Of a DNA stretch of 36,626 nt, positions 8,459 through 17,537 are shown piece after piece; the first letter of the stretch is position 1, and every line of letters starts with the position of its first letter. The stretch spans positions 1 to 36,626 of the forward strand of contig JAFGIP010000116.1 of NCBI GenBank assembly GCA_016929525.1. Direction: 5' to 3'. The position numbers and the translations under genes are program-made. Source of the DNA: Bacteroidales bacterium (GTDB taxonomy: Bacteria > Bacteroidota > Bacteroidia > Bacteroidales > UBA10428). The notes under the pieces were generated by a model. That model ran no database searches and was not told the DNA's origin. It saw only the letters and a program-made list of their open reading frames with translations.

Positions 8459-9574
8459 TTAATTAGATTTAAAAAATTCTCTGATGTGTGTACAAATGTA
8501 TTCCTGTTGTTCAGTAGTAAGTTCTGTATGCATTGGCAGCGAAAGTACCTGTTTAGTTAACATGTCTGATACCGGGAAATTTCCTTCAGCCTTATATGCT
8601 TTTTGATTATGAATTCCTACCGGATAATAGATCATTGTCGGGATATTCTTTTTAGTAAGGTATTCCCGAAGTGCATCCCTTCTATCTGTTACTCTTATTG
8701 TATACTGATGAAACACATGGTCGGAATATTCGGGTATTGATGGTGTTATTACTGTATCGATATCTTTTAGTTTTTCTGCATAGTATTTTGCGGCCATTTG
8801 CCGGGCTTTACAATATACATCAAGATATTTTAGTTTAACATTTAAAACTGCTGCCTGTAATGTATCAAGACGTGAATTTACCCCCACTTCATCATTGTAA
8901 TATTTGATCTTTGAACCGTGATTGGTGATACCTCTCATTTTATCAGCCAGGAATTCATTATTTGTAAAAATTGCGCCTCCGTCTCCAAAACACCCAAGGT
9001 TTTTTGACGGGAAAAATGAAGTACAGCCGATATCACTCAAAGTACCTGCTTTACCTGTTATCTTGTTATCATTATATGTTGATCCAATGGCTTGGGCCGT
9101 ATCTTCTATAACAGCTATTTTATGTTCATTTGCGATTTTTAATATTTCTGACATGTTTGCGCATAATCCAAATAAATGAACCGGTATAATAGCTTTTGTC
9201 CTTGATGTAATTGCTCTTCCGATGCATTCTGTATCAATAGTAAAATTAACGGGATCAACATCAACCAAAACCGGTTTTAATCCGAGTAAAGCAATTACTT
9301 CAACTGAAGCTATAAAAGTAAAATCAGGACAAATTACCTCATCACCCGGTTCCAGGCCGAGAACCATTAATGCAATTTGTAAAGCATCCGTTCCATTGGC
9401 ACACGGGATAACATACTTTACTTCAAGATATGTTTCGAGATTTTTTGAAAACTCCCTGACCTGAGGGCCATTAATGAAAGCGGTTGAGTTAACTACATCC
9501 TGAATAGCATGATCAATCTCATTTTTTATTCTGAGATACTGAGCATGCAAATCAACCATATGAATGTTTTTCAT
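8459..9574 (-). CDS. wbpE: WbpE-like DegT/DnrJ/EryC1/StrS sugar aminotransferase
   Basis: A PLP-dependent nucleotide-sugar aminotransferase of 371 residues. It would transfer an amino group from glutamate to a 3-keto UDP-sugar, as WbpE/WlbC does in diacetamido-uronate synthesis. PLP contacts are visible: CANGTDAL near 58-65, Asp158 in IEDTAQ, and the Schiff-base Lys191 in SFFPSKNLGC. GDGGAIFTN and GVNSRLDTLQAA are strongly WbpE-like. It is the first gene of the leftward operon wbpE-wbpD-galE-rfbB, and its stop abuts the wbpD ATG with no gap. The dehydrogenase/oxidase steps (WbpA, WbpB) and the epimerase WbpI are not in the window, so the product sugar is inferred. Confidence 0.88.
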   Translation of the reverse strand: MKNIHMVDLHAQYLRIKNEIDHAIQDVVNSTAFINGPQVREFSKNLETYLEVKYVIPCANGTDALQIALMVLGLEPGDEVICPDFTFIASVEVIALLGLKPVLVDVDPVNFTIDTECIGRAITSRTKAIIPVHLFGLCANMSEILKIANEHKIAVIEDTAQAIGSTYNDNKITGKAGTLSDIGCTSFFPSKNLGCFGDGGAIFTNNEFLADKMRGITNHGSKIKYYNDEVGVNSRLDTLQAAVLNVKLKYLDVYCKARQMAAKYYAEKLKDIDTVITPSIPEYSDHVFHQYTIRVTDRRDALREYLTKKNIPTMIYYPVGIHNQKAYKAEGNFPVSDMLTKQVLSLPMHTELTTEQQEYICTHIREFFKSN

Positions 9575-9717
9575 TAGGCAGGAGTTTTCAGCGAAAATAA
9601 AACATTAAGTAAAATGTTCCTATTTGATTCATTTAATCTTGTACATGGGAATATTACGTAAATATTTTCGGTTAATTGTATTAGCTGTGTTTATAATTAA
9701 TTGCTTATAATAATTTT

Positions 9718-9725
9718 TATTTTTG
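9718..9725 (+). promoter_or_regulatory. Bacteroidota -7 promoter element for the HU/SPOR gene
   Basis: TATTTTTG matches TAnnTTTG exactly. It overlaps a TTG (9723) that begins the longest open frame, so the real start must lie downstream; the TTG at 9762 fits. No clear -33 element at the usual distance. Confidence 0.5.
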
Positions 9726-9761
9726 TGGTCACACTTATTTTTAATCCGAAAATCAGAGAAG

Positions 9762-10748
9762 TTGGATATTTCCCATTTCATATACGAACTGATAATCAGG
9801 AATGAATGTGTAATCCTGAGAGGTGTTGGAGGTTTTGACACAACTTACAAGCATGCTAGTTTCGATGCAAAAAAGAAACAGATTATACCACCGAGTAAGG
9901 TAATCAGTTTCAAGCCCGATTGGATTAATGATAACGGAGTACTTGAAAATCACATTGTTGAATCTCTGAATATCTCTACCGAAAAGGCATCAGAATTAAT
10001 AGATGATTTCGTTATAAAGTTGTTTGATGATTTAAAAGATAACGGAATTTCAAAAATTGAGGGCGTTGGAGTATTTAAAATGTCTTCGGATAGCATTCTT
10101 GAGTTCTGTGAAATTGAGGATGAAAATTACCTTGCCGATTCATTCGGCCTTGAATCGCTGCCAATTGATGCAGAGACTGGAGAAGATATTAAAATAGTAA
10201 GCAGGATTCCGTTAGAATATTCCTCGCATGGCAGAAAGCTTACAGGATGGTATGTTGCAATCGGGGTACTATTATTATTTGTTTCTGTAACCATTCTGAT
10301 ATTATTCTCTGTTGAAGGAGGAATTCCGATTTTCGGAGATTCAAAAAATAAGTCGAAGAAAAGTGATGAAATTATTGTATTTGGCAAACAAGATATTGAG
10401 AAAGATACTTTGATACAGGCAATTGAAAAGACACTAGACAGTAAGACAAGTACAAAAAACGCACTGGCACCGGATGAAAGTAAAAAGGATTTTTCTGTCA
10501 TTTCATCGAATGTCTATTATTTGGTAGCCGGCAGTTTTAAAAGTTTAAAAAATGCCCAGATACTGAAAGAACAGTTACTTCGAAAAGGATTTACGCCAGA
10601 AATCATGCTTTCGGGTAATAATCAGTACAGAGTTGTAATCGGATCATTCCGGGAAAGAAAACCGGCAATTGCCGAGCTTCAAAGAATAAGGGTTCAGCTG
10701 GACCAATCAGTCTGGTTGCTGGAGAGCAGAGAACAAATATCTAACTGA
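9762..10748 (+). CDS. HU-CCDC81-type plus SPOR domain membrane protein
   Basis: The N-terminal part (about residues 1-115) resembles the bacterial HU-CCDC81 domains: [25 protein letters not shown], and a second HU-like repeat ending in [11 protein letters not shown] single membrane helix follows (about 162-184, [12 protein letters not shown]), then a charged linker and a C-terminal SPOR domain (about 250-322, [14 protein letters not shown] to [11 protein letters not shown]), which in this family binds denuded peptidoglycan glycan strands. The predicted topology has the HU-like part in the cytoplasm and SPOR in the periplasm, linking the cytoplasm to the wall. I choose the TTG at 9762 (328 residues), because family members start MDIS and the upstream TTG at 9723 lies in the promoter. 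Its stop overlaps that of metG by 8 bases. Confidence 0.85.
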   Translation: MDISHFIYELIIRNECVILRGVGGFDTTYKHASFDAKKKQIIPPSKVISFKPDWINDNGVLENHIVESLNISTEKASELIDDFVIKLFDDLKDNGISKIEGVGVFKMSSDSILEFCEIEDENYLADSFGLESLPIDAETGEDIKIVSRIPLEYSSHGRKLTGWYVAIGVLLLFVSVTILILFSVEGGIPIFGDSKNKSKKSDEIIVFGKQDIEKDTLIQAIEKTLDSKTSTKNALAPDESKKDFSVISSNVYYLVAGSFKSLKNAQILKEQLLRKGFTPEIMLSGNNQYRVVIGSFRERKPAIAELQRIRVQLDQSVWLLESREQISN

Positions 10749-12774
10749 TTACACTGCCGTTTGATACTTTATCTCCCGGCATTATAAATTTAAGAGAGCC
10801 ATCGGTGTCTTCTGCCATAAGTATCATACCCTGAGATTCAATTCCCTTTATATTTCTAGGTTCCAGATTGACTAAAATACTTACCTGCTTTCCAATAATC
10901 TCTTCTGCTTCGAAATATTCTGCAATACCTGAAACTACAGTTCTTTGGTCGATCCCGGTATCGATCTTCAGTTTCATGAGTTTTTTGGTCTTGGGTACTT
11001 TCTCTGCTTCAAGTATTGTTCCTATCCTGATATCATTTTTCATGAATTCATCGTAACTGATAAGATCTTTTTGCTGAGGAGCATTCGTTTCAGAACCTTC
11101 ATTCATTTTTTTTGTACTGTTAAGTTTTTCAAGTTGTGCTTCAATAGCTGCGTCTTCTATTTTATCAAAAAGTAATCCCGGCTTTTTAATATGGTGCCCG
11201 GGTTTCAATATTTCATCGGAGCCAATGTCTGTCCAGTTTATCCTTTCGATATTAAGATATTCTCTTAGTTTACCGGCTGTATTTGGTAAGAACGGTTCAA
11301 TAAGTGCTGAAAGATTTGCCGTAATCTGAAGTGAAATATAAATAATGGTTTTCACTCTCTCAGGGTCGGTTTTCTGAATTGCCCATGGCTCGGTATCAGC
11401 GAGGTACTTATTACCCAGTCTTGCAAGATCCATAGCATATTTCAGTGATTCACGAATACGGAAATTATCAAGACTATTTTCTACAGATTGCTTAATAACA
11501 GCGATTTCTGCTAGCGTTTTCTTATCAGAATTCAATAATTTACCGGGCTCGGGAATTAAGCCGTTGTAATATTTTTGGGTTAACACGAACGATCGGTTTA
11601 CAAAATTTCCCAATATTGCTACCAGCTCATTATTATTTCGTGTCTGGAAATCTTTCCAGGTATAATCATTGTCTTTTGTTTCAGGGGCATTGGCACAAAG
11701 AACATATCGCAATACATCTTCTTTACCAGGGAATTCTTCGAGATACTCATGCAGCCATACAGCCCAGTTTCTCGAGGTTGAGATTTTATCACCTTCAAGA
11801 TTAAGGAACTCATTGGCAGGGACATTTTCAGGCAGGATATAGGATCCTTCTGCTTTTAACATTGCAGGGAAAATAATACAGTGAAAAACAATATTGTCTT
11901 TTCCAATGAAGTGGATAAGCCTCGTTTCAGGATCTTTCCAATATTTTTCCCAGTCTTTTGTAAGCTCTTTGGTTGCTGATATATATCCGATCGGGGCGTC
12001 GAACCAGACATACAAAACCTTACCATCTGCACCTTCAACAGGAACCGGGATTCCCCATTCGAGGTCACGACTTACAGCACGGGGTTGTAAACCTGCATTA
12101 AGCCACGATTTGCATTGCCCGTATACATTAACCTTCCAATGTTTATTTTCTTTAAGGATCCAGTTTTTAAAAAAATCTTCGTATTTATCAAGGGGAAGGA
12201 ACCAGTGTAAAGTGTCACGAAGTTCAGGAGTACTGCCCGATAAAGTTGATTTTGGATCTTTCAGATCAGTTGCATTAAGTGATGTTCCACAGCTCTCGCA
12301 TTGATCTCCATAGGCAGATGCATTTCCGCAGATCGGACATATACCGGTAATGTAACGATCAGCTAAAAATTGTCCTGCTTCAGTATCAAAATATTGTTTT
12401 GTTGTCTTTTCCAGAAAGATACCTTTATCATACAACGTTTTAAAAAACCCTGAAGCAGTTTCATGATGCGTTTTATTTGAAGTACGCGAATAAATATTGA
12501 ATGAAATACCAAAATCGGCAAAAGCCTTTTTATTCATTTCATGATATCGGTCAACAATTTCCTTCGGGTTCACTCCTTCCTGACGTGCTTTTATCGTTAT
12601 AGGTACGCCGTGTTCATCTGAACCACAAACAAAAATTACATCGATACCTTTCAGCCTTAAATATCGTACATAAATATCGGCGGGTACATATACTCCGGCC
12701 AGATGACCAATATGTACAGGACCATTTGCATAAGGCAGTGCTGCGGTAATCAGGTATCTTTTATAATCTTTCAT
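10741..12774 (-). CDS. metG: Methionyl-tRNA synthetase
   Basis: MetG charges tRNA-Met for initiation and elongation. The 677-residue protein is full length for the long bacterial form. It shows HIGH at 21-24 in the class I Rossmann fold, a zinc knuckle with Cys146, Cys149, Cys159 and Cys162, WFDAPIGY, and a KMSKS loop in the form KISTS (330-334). An anticodon-binding helical domain follows, and a C-terminal EMAPII/Arc1p-like tRNA-binding domain starts near 570 ([19 protein letters not shown]). Its 3' end overlaps the convergent HU/SPOR gene by 8 bases. A -7 promoter element lies upstream at 12849-12856. Confidence 0.98.
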   Translation of the reverse strand: MKDYKRYLITAALPYANGPVHIGHLAGVYVPADIYVRYLRLKGIDVIFVCGSDEHGVPITIKARQEGVNPKEIVDRYHEMNKKAFADFGISFNIYSRTSNKTHHETASGFFKTLYDKGIFLEKTTKQYFDTEAGQFLADRYITGICPICGNASAYGDQCESCGTSLNATDLKDPKSTLSGSTPELRDTLHWFLPLDKYEDFFKNWILKENKHWKVNVYGQCKSWLNAGLQPRAVSRDLEWGIPVPVEGADGKVLYVWFDAPIGYISATKELTKDWEKYWKDPETRLIHFIGKDNIVFHCIIFPAMLKAEGSYILPENVPANEFLNLEGDKISTSRNWAVWLHEYLEEFPGKEDVLRYVLCANAPETKDNDYTWKDFQTRNNNELVAILGNFVNRSFVLTQKYYNGLIPEPGKLLNSDKKTLAEIAVIKQSVENSLDNFRIRESLKYAMDLARLGNKYLADTEPWAIQKTDPERVKTIIYISLQITANLSALIEPFLPNTAGKLREYLNIERINWTDIGSDEILKPGHHIKKPGLLFDKIEDAAIEAQLEKLNSTKKMNEGSETNAPQQKDLISYDEFMKNDIRIGTILEAEKVPKTKKLMKLKIDTGIDQRTVVSGIAEYFEAEEIIGKQVSILVNLEPRNIKGIESQGMILMAEDTDGSLKFIMPGDKVSNGSVIS

Positions 12775-12848
12775 TATTGCTGATCAGTTTTTTATTATAA
12801 GCTACTTTCCTAGATTTGCAGGTAAGTATTTCCTTGGTTAAGGCTTCG

Positions 12849-12856
12849 CAAAGATA
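12849..12856 (-). promoter_or_regulatory. Bacteroidota -7 promoter element for metG
   Basis: The minus strand reads TATCTTTG, an exact TAnnTTTG match, about 75 bases before the metG ATG. A CAAA (minus-strand TTTG) at 12882-12885 is 25 bases further upstream, longer than ideal spacing. Confidence 0.45.
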
Positions 12857-12899
12857 TGGAAAACAACTATTTTAAGAAATACAAAGTTATTTTGCATTT

Positions 12900-13811
12900 A
12901 TGAACGCAAATCTGTACCCGCCTGCACTTCAAAACGGAGATGAAATTCGGATAGTGGCACCAGCCAGTGTTGTGCAAAAATCATATATCGACAATACCAC
13001 TAAAGTGCTTTCAGAACTTGGATATAATATTACTTTGGGTAAGAATGTATTTAAAATAAACCACCAGTTTGCAGGAAACGATGATGAAAGAACCGAAGAT
13101 TTTCAGAATGCATTGGATGATTTAAATGTTAAGGCAATATTTTGTGCTCGCGGTGGATATGGATCAATACGGATAATAAATAAACTCAATTTTACAGTAC
13201 TGAAAGAAAAACCAAAGTGGCTGGTAGGTTTTAGTGATATTACTGCTTTTCATTCTTACATGAATTGCCGGTTAAATTTACCCACTTTACATGCTCAAAT
13301 GCCTGTTAATTTCAGTGATAAGTATTTCATGGAAAATCTGGGGCGATTAAATCAGATGTTAAATGGTATCAGACCCGTACTATTTATAAATCAAAGTAAA
13401 TTAAACAGGCAAGGGAAGTCAGCAGGGGTGTTGATCGGGGGGAATCTGTCAATCTTGTATAGTTTGCAATCAACACCTTATGAGGTAGACACCAGAAATA
13501 AAATTCTTTTTATTGAAGATGTTGGGGAGCAGCTTTATCATTTGGACAGGATTATGCAAAATTTCAAACTGTCCGGTAAGCTGGATTCTTTGAAAGGACT
13601 TATTGTTGGTAGTTTTACTGATATGAAAGATAAAAAACGGCCTTTCGGGAAAACAGCTTATGAAATTATTCTCGATGCAGTTAAGAAATACAGGTTTCCT
13701 GTTGTTTTTGATTTTCCTGCAGGACATACACAGAACAATGTTCCTTTTATTCTTGGGTCTGAAGTAGAGCTTCATGTTCAAAAAAATAGGTCAACGGTAA
13801 AATATCTTTAA
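12900..13811 (+). CDS. LD-carboxypeptidase (peptidase family S66)
   Basis: S66 peptidases such as LdcA cleave the L,D bond that releases the terminal D-Ala from murein tetrapeptides during cell-wall recycling. The 303 residues contain PPALQNGDEIRIVAPAS at the start, the nucleophile elbow GGYGS with Ser89, FIEDVGE with catalytic Glu206, and PAGH with His276, completing the Ser-Glu-His triad. There is no signal peptide, fitting a cytosolic recycling enzyme. The ATG sits only a few bases after a TTATTTTG sequence that is one base short of the TAnnTTTG form, so the transcript may be nearly leaderless. It probably leads an operon with yraN 7 bases downstream. Confidence 0.93.
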   Translation: MNANLYPPALQNGDEIRIVAPASVVQKSYIDNTTKVLSELGYNITLGKNVFKINHQFAGNDDERTEDFQNALDDLNVKAIFCARGGYGSIRIINKLNFTVLKEKPKWLVGFSDITAFHSYMNCRLNLPTLHAQMPVNFSDKYFMENLGRLNQMLNGIRPVLFINQSKLNRQGKSAGVLIGGNLSILYSLQSTPYEVDTRNKILFIEDVGEQLYHLDRIMQNFKLSGKLDSLKGLIVGSFTDMKDKKRPFGKTAYEIILDAVKKYRFPVVFDFPAGHTQNNVPFILGSEVELHVQKNRSTVKYL

Positions 13812-13818
13812 AAAGTTT

Positions 13819-14175
13819 ATGGCAATACATAATGAAATTGGTGAAAAAGGTGAATTACTAGCTGCGGATTATCTGCGTAAAAAAAACTATAAAATCGTTG
13901 CAACAAACTGGAGGTACCAACACAAAGAAATAGATATCATTGCATATGATGGCAATATTCTGGTAATTGTTGAAGTAAAGCTTCGAAGCAGTAATTATTT
14001 TGGTGATCCGTCAGAGTCGGTAACGAAAAAGAAACAAAGGTTGTTAGTAAAAGCTGCCGATGCCTATGTTGATTCGCTGGATGAAGAGCCGGAAGTAAGA
14101 TTTGATGTAATTTCAATAACTACCTCAGATGGAGAATTTGATATTGAACATATTGATGATGCATTTATTGCATGA
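13819..14175 (+). CDS. yraN: YraN/UPF0102 family endonuclease-like protein
   Basis: A 118-residue protein of the UPF0102 (YraN) family, related to Holliday-junction-resolvase-like nuclease folds. Family hallmarks are GEKGELLAADYLRKKNYKI, then NWRYQHKEIDIIAYDG and IVEVKLRS, giving the E...D...ExK set of acidic and lysine residues of the PD-(D/E)XK type. The cellular role of YraN is not well defined; DNA processing is inferred from the fold. It follows the LD-carboxypeptidase by 7 bases. Confidence 0.93.
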   Translation: MAIHNEIGEKGELLAADYLRKKNYKIVATNWRYQHKEIDIIAYDGNILVIVEVKLRSSNYFGDPSESVTKKKQRLLVKAADAYVDSLDEEPEVRFDVISITTSDGEFDIEHIDDAFIA

Positions 14176-14215
14176 TTAAAGAAGACAGTAATTACTCGCT
14201 ACTTTTATAAACGAA

Positions 14216-14560
14216 ATGAACATCGAAGAAATCAGAGAATATTGTTTGTCGAAAAAGAAAGTTACAGAGAGTTTTCCTTTTGATGAAACTACCCTTGTAT
14301 TCAAAGTGCTGGATAAAATGTTTGTTCTGCTGGATCTCGAAGATTTACAGTTGGGATTGAAGTGTGATCCCGAAAAGGTAGTTGAATTGAGGTCAAAATA
14401 CGACTTTGTTATACCTGGTTACCATATGAATAAACTATACTGGAATACAATAGTCCTGGATGAGGATATTTCTTCATTATTACTAAAAGAGTGGATTGAT
14501 CACTCTTATGATGAGGTTGTGAAGAAGTTGCCTGTAGTTAAACGATCTGAACTGGGATAG
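14216..14560 (+). CDS. MmcQ/YjbR family protein
   Basis: This 114-residue protein begins MNIEEIREYCLSKKKVTESFPFDE and contains LVFKVLDKMFVLLDLE, LKCDPEKVVELR and YHMNKLYWNTI, the pattern of the MmcQ/YjbR family with a CyaY-like fold and proposed DNA binding. The specific role is unknown. It lies 40 bases after yraN on the same strand and ends just before a strong nested inverted repeat that separates it from the convergent cysK. Confidence 0.9.
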   Translation: MNIEEIREYCLSKKKVTESFPFDETTLVFKVLDKMFVLLDLEDLQLGLKCDPEKVVELRSKYDFVIPGYHMNKLYWNTIVLDEDISSLLLKEWIDHSYDEVVKKLPVVKRSELG

Positions 14561-14591
14561 ACCCTGTCAGGGGGGTATACCCTGACAGGGT
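14561..14591. repeat. Nested inverted repeat between mmcQ and cysK, likely bidirectional terminator
   Basis: The arms 14561-14572 (ACCCTGTCAGGG) and 14580-14591 (CCCTGACAGGGT) are perfect 12-base inverted copies around a 7-base loop. Each arm is also a small palindrome by itself (CCCTG-N-CAGGG). The repeat begins immediately after the MmcQ stop and lies 15 bases before the cysK stop, between two convergent genes. Transcription termination for both is likely, although the T tract on the plus side is poor (TATTTGTTATG). Similar CCTGACAGG units occur as intergenic repeats in other Bacteroidota as I recall; this is the only copy I noticed here. Confidence 0.75.
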
Positions 14592-14605
14592 ATTTGTTAT
14601 GTTTT

Positions 14606-15517
14606 TCAGAATAACCCTTCAACCGAAAGATACCTTTCTCCGGTATCGTAGCTAAAACCAAGTATAGTTGATCCTGCAGGAATTTCTTTAAGCTTCTTTG
14701 CTATGGCAGCCATTGTTGCTCCGGATGAAATACCCATAAACAGGCCTTCTTCTTTTGCTGCTTTCTGGGCATATTCAAATGCTTCTTCTTTAGTTATCTG
14801 AATGGTTCCATCTAAGACCTGTGTGTGTAAATTCAGTGGAATAAAACCAGCACCAATTCCCTGTATTGGGTGGGGACCAGGCTCGCCACCGCTTATTACA
14901 GGAGATGCTTCCGGTTCTACGGCAAAGACTTTCAGACCCGGAAATTTTTCTTTCAGAACTTCTGCTACCCCGGTGATATGTCCTCCCGTTCCTACACCGG
15001 TTACCAGATAATCAATACCTTCAGGAAAATCTGACAGGATTTCCTGAGCAGTAGCCGATTTATGTATGGCAATATTTGAAGGATTATCAAATTGCGAAGG
15101 CATCCATGCGTTGGGTGTTTCTTTTACCATCTGAGCAGCTTTGTCAATTGCTCCTTTCATTCCTTTTTCGCGCGGTGTAAGTTCGAATTCTGCGCCGAAT
15201 GCAGCCATTATTTTTCTGCGTTCGACCGACATAGATTCAGGCATTACCAGTATAAGTCTGTATTTTTTAACAGCTACGACCATTGCAAGACCAATACCTG
15301 TGTTACCTGAAGTAGGTTCTATTATTACCGAATCCTTTTTAAGTTTTCCGTTCTTTTCAGCATCTTCGATCATTGAAAGCGCTATCCTGTCCTTTATGCT
15401 TCCACCGGGATTCGATCGTTCTAATTTCAACCATATATTATGATTACTGCCAAAAACACTATTAACCTTTAAATGTGGTGTGTTACCTATGGCTTCAAGA
15501 ATTGAATTGAATTTCAT
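14606..15517 (-). CDS. cysK: Cysteine synthase A (O-acetylserine sulfhydrylase)
   Basis: CysK replaces the acetyl group of O-acetylserine with sulfide to make cysteine, using PLP. The 303-residue protein has the Schiff-base Lys42 in NPGGSIKDR, the substrate loop PTSGNTG (68-74), the phosphate-binding [10 protein letters not shown], and SSGATMAAI near the C-terminus. All are complete. It lies 32 bases downstream of cysE, so the O-acetylserine producer and user are co-transcribed. The segment around [17 protein letters not shown] matches true CysK rather than cystathionine beta-synthase. Confidence 0.96.
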   Translation of the reverse strand: MKFNSILEAIGNTPHLKVNSVFGSNHNIWLKLERSNPGGSIKDRIALSMIEDAEKNGKLKKDSVIIEPTSGNTGIGLAMVVAVKKYRLILVMPESMSVERRKIMAAFGAEFELTPREKGMKGAIDKAAQMVKETPNAWMPSQFDNPSNIAIHKSATAQEILSDFPEGIDYLVTGVGTGGHITGVAEVLKEKFPGLKVFAVEPEASPVISGGEPGPHPIQGIGAGFIPLNLHTQVLDGTIQITKEEAFEYAQKAAKEEGLFMGISSGATMAAIAKKLKEIPAGSTILGFSYDTGERYLSVEGLF

Positions 15518-15549
15518 TTTCTGTGATATTTTTTGATTTAAATAATTAA

Positions 15550-16389
15550 CTAAATAACAAAATTGATAGGATCGTTTTTCATTTTACTATCACGAATTAC
15601 TGTCTTGCTTTCGTGATATACAACACTGTACGGAGGCACACTCTTTGTAAGCCAGACATTACCCCCGATTACAGTATCATGACCGATAATCGTTTCTCCA
15701 CCTAGAATTGAACTACCGGAATAAATGATAACATTATCTTCAATAGTAGGGTGACGTTTTTTTCCTCGCATGTTTTTATCAACACTGATAGCGCCAAGAG
15801 TTACACCCTGATAAATCTTTACATTTTTCCCGATCCTGGTAGTTTCTCCGATGACGATACCAGAGCCATGATCGATCAGGAAGTTCTCACCTATATCTGC
15901 TCCGGGATGTATTTCTATTCCTGTTTTACTGTGAGCGTATTCCGACATCATTCTTCCGAGAAACGGAACATTCATTTTGTAAATCTCATGTGCAAGTCGA
16001 TATACTGTTATGGCATATAAACCAGGATAATAAAGAATAACACTTTCTACCGATCTTGCAGCCGGGTCGAATCCCAGCATATGTTCGGCATCGTTCATTA
16101 TGTTTTTATAGATATCCGGAATTTTTCCAAAAAATGCATCGTTAATTTCACCAATAGATGTTTCAACAGTATTTTCAAGAGGTCCGAGAAGATTTTTAAA
16201 ATCTATCTGGAGTTGTGCCAGATTTAATTCAATCTGGGGCAATGTGCATTTTTTATCAGTTTTAAACGGAAACAGAAAATTGATTATATTCTCAGTAAAC
16301 TCATGAGCTTTTATCATTGAAGGTACATCCTTCCTGAACCGGTTGTACTGTTCTAATAAAAAATCGGGAAAATTTCCAAATGTTTCCAT
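15550..16389 (-). CDS. cysE: Serine O-acetyltransferase
   Basis: CysE acetylates serine with acetyl-CoA, the regulated first step of cysteine synthesis. The 279 residues comprise a helical N-terminal domain and a C-terminal left-handed beta-helix (about 160-250). Catalytic and binding residues are visible: His161 ([10 protein letters not shown]), Asp173/His174 ([12 protein letters not shown]), [12 protein letters not shown], then [17 protein letters not shown]. The end ([11 protein letters not shown]) finishes in an Ile, as expected for a tail that can insert into the CysK active site to form the cysteine synthase complex. It is the first gene of the cysE-cysK unit. Confidence 0.95.
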   Translation of the reverse strand: METFGNFPDFLLEQYNRFRKDVPSMIKAHEFTENIINFLFPFKTDKKCTLPQIELNLAQLQIDFKNLLGPLENTVETSIGEINDAFFGKIPDIYKNIMNDAEHMLGFDPAARSVESVILYYPGLYAITVYRLAHEIYKMNVPFLGRMMSEYAHSKTGIEIHPGADIGENFLIDHGSGIVIGETTRIGKNVKIYQGVTLGAISVDKNMRGKKRHPTIEDNVIIYSGSSILGGETIIGHDTVIGGNVWLTKSVPPYSVVYHESKTVIRDSKMKNDPINFVI

Positions 16390-16638
16390 TGTTATTAATT
16401 TAAGTGAAAGTTAAGGAAATAATCAGCAATGAGGTACTTTCCTCATTCTCATATTCAAACCGGAAATTAACAGGATAGATTTAACACATATAGACTCCGC
16501 CATTCGAAAGTCCCGAAAGGCCGGAGAATAATTTAAAAACTGAGGATGTACTTTTTTTATTCATCGATGTTAAATCTGACTGTAAAGTTGTGAATAATTT
16601 ATTTATTAAGCCAGAAATTCATTAAAGTTCAATTTAAC
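16390..16638. other. Intergenic region upstream of cysE
   Basis: About 250 bases between the proC stop and the cysE start, both on the minus strand. It contains a GC-rich stem (CTCCG plus CC at 16495-16501 against GG plus CGGAG at 16519-16526, one bulged C) that would lie in the cysE leader. There is no T tract after it, so it is not an obvious terminator. I find no exact TAnnTTTG element and no recognised riboswitch core. Confidence 0.35.
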
Positions 16639-17451
16639 TTATATGTTATTTGTCTCTATAGCAGATAATTTATTAAAAGAAGTAATCAATCCTTTTATTA
16701 CCGAGGAGCTGAATCCCTGATGTTCCATTTCATTAAGTCCCGAGATAGTTATGCCCTGCGGTGTGGTAACTTTATCTATCTCCGATTCGGGATGGGAATT
16801 ATTTTCAAGCAGTAAATGGGCAGCACCTTTCACTGTCTGTGATACTATCAGCTGAGATAATTCGGAACCAAAACCTATTTCGATTCCTCCCTGTGTGGCA
16901 GCCCTTATAAATCGCAGGGCAAAGGCAATGCCGCAGGCACCCAGGACAGTAACAGCATCGAGCAGATCTTCCTGCAATACGATGCTTTTACCCATTTTGT
17001 TAAATAAATTAAAGATCAATTCTTCCTGCTCACCGGATGTATTATTAAAACACATACAGGTCATCGACTCTTTAATCTCAATAGCTGTGTTGGGCATAAT
17101 CCTTACTGTCGGATGCACTTTTATAATAGAAGCAATTTGTGCCAATGAAGCTCCGGTAACTGTTGAAATAAGAATCTGGTTCTTTTTAAGATTTGGCTTT
17201 ATTTCTTCGAGAACTTTTGTAAACTGCTGTGGTTTTACTGAAACAATGACCAGATCAGCATCCTTTACAGAATTTTTAATATTACTGTCAACATTTTTAA
17301 ATCCGGCTTCTTTAAGATAGTCTATGCGTAATTTTCTTTTTTCGCAGATAATCAATTTATCAGCTGATATTTCTTTGATTGCTAATATTCCTTTAGCAAT
17401 TGCGGAACCGAGGTTTCCACCTCCGACAATGGTGATATTATTAATTTTCAT
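16639..17451 (-). CDS. proC: Pyrroline-5-carboxylate reductase
   Basis: ProC reduces 1-pyrroline-5-carboxylate to proline with NAD(P)H, the last step of proline synthesis. From the ATG at 17451 it has 270 residues, begins MKINNITIVGGGNLGSAIA with the Rossmann GxGxxG, and carries VSVKPQQF, IRIMPNTA and the C-terminal signature TPQGITISGLNEME. A longer frame extends upstream to 17508, but those 19 extra residues precede the conserved start and are not supported. It lies 86 bases downstream of pgk with a probable terminator between them, so it may have its own promoter, which I could not identify. Confidence 0.95.
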   Translation of the reverse strand: MKINNITIVGGGNLGSAIAKGILAIKEISADKLIICEKRKLRIDYLKEAGFKNVDSNIKNSVKDADLVIVSVKPQQFTKVLEEIKPNLKKNQILISTVTGASLAQIASIIKVHPTVRIMPNTAIEIKESMTCMCFNNTSGEQEELIFNLFNKMGKSIVLQEDLLDAVTVLGACGIAFALRFIRAATQGGIEIGFGSELSQLIVSQTVKGAAHLLLENNSHPESEIDKVTTPQGITISGLNEMEHQGFSSSVIKGLITSFNKLSAIETNNI

Positions 17452-17463
17452 AACTGATAGGGT

Positions 17464-17506
17464 TAAAAAAAGCCTGAAAGGCGTATAAAAATAAACCAAA
17501 TCAGGC
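17464..17506 (-). terminator. Probable rho-independent terminator after pgk
   Basis: On the minus strand, GCCTGA (17506-17501) pairs with TCAGGC (17477-17472), followed at once by a run of T (17471-17465). The loop is long (about 23 bases) and a shorter GCCT/AGGC hairpin can form within it. It sits between the pgk stop and the proC start, so it would end or attenuate the pgk transcript. Confidence 0.45.
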
Positions 17507-17537
17507 ATTAAAAAAATTTTAATGGGAAAGTAAGTAA

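Noticed and set aside
11894-12304. 136-codon plus-strand frame opposite metG
   Set aside because: It is antisense to a strongly conserved part of metG and lacks any recognisable domain. Similar long antisense frames opposite mrp (23007-23426), ald and the HU/SPOR gene are rejected for the same reason.
16495-16526. GC-rich hairpin upstream of cysE as a SAM or other riboswitch
   Set aside because: Only one imperfect stem is present, with no multi-helix junction or known conserved core, and no terminator or sequestered start site nearby.
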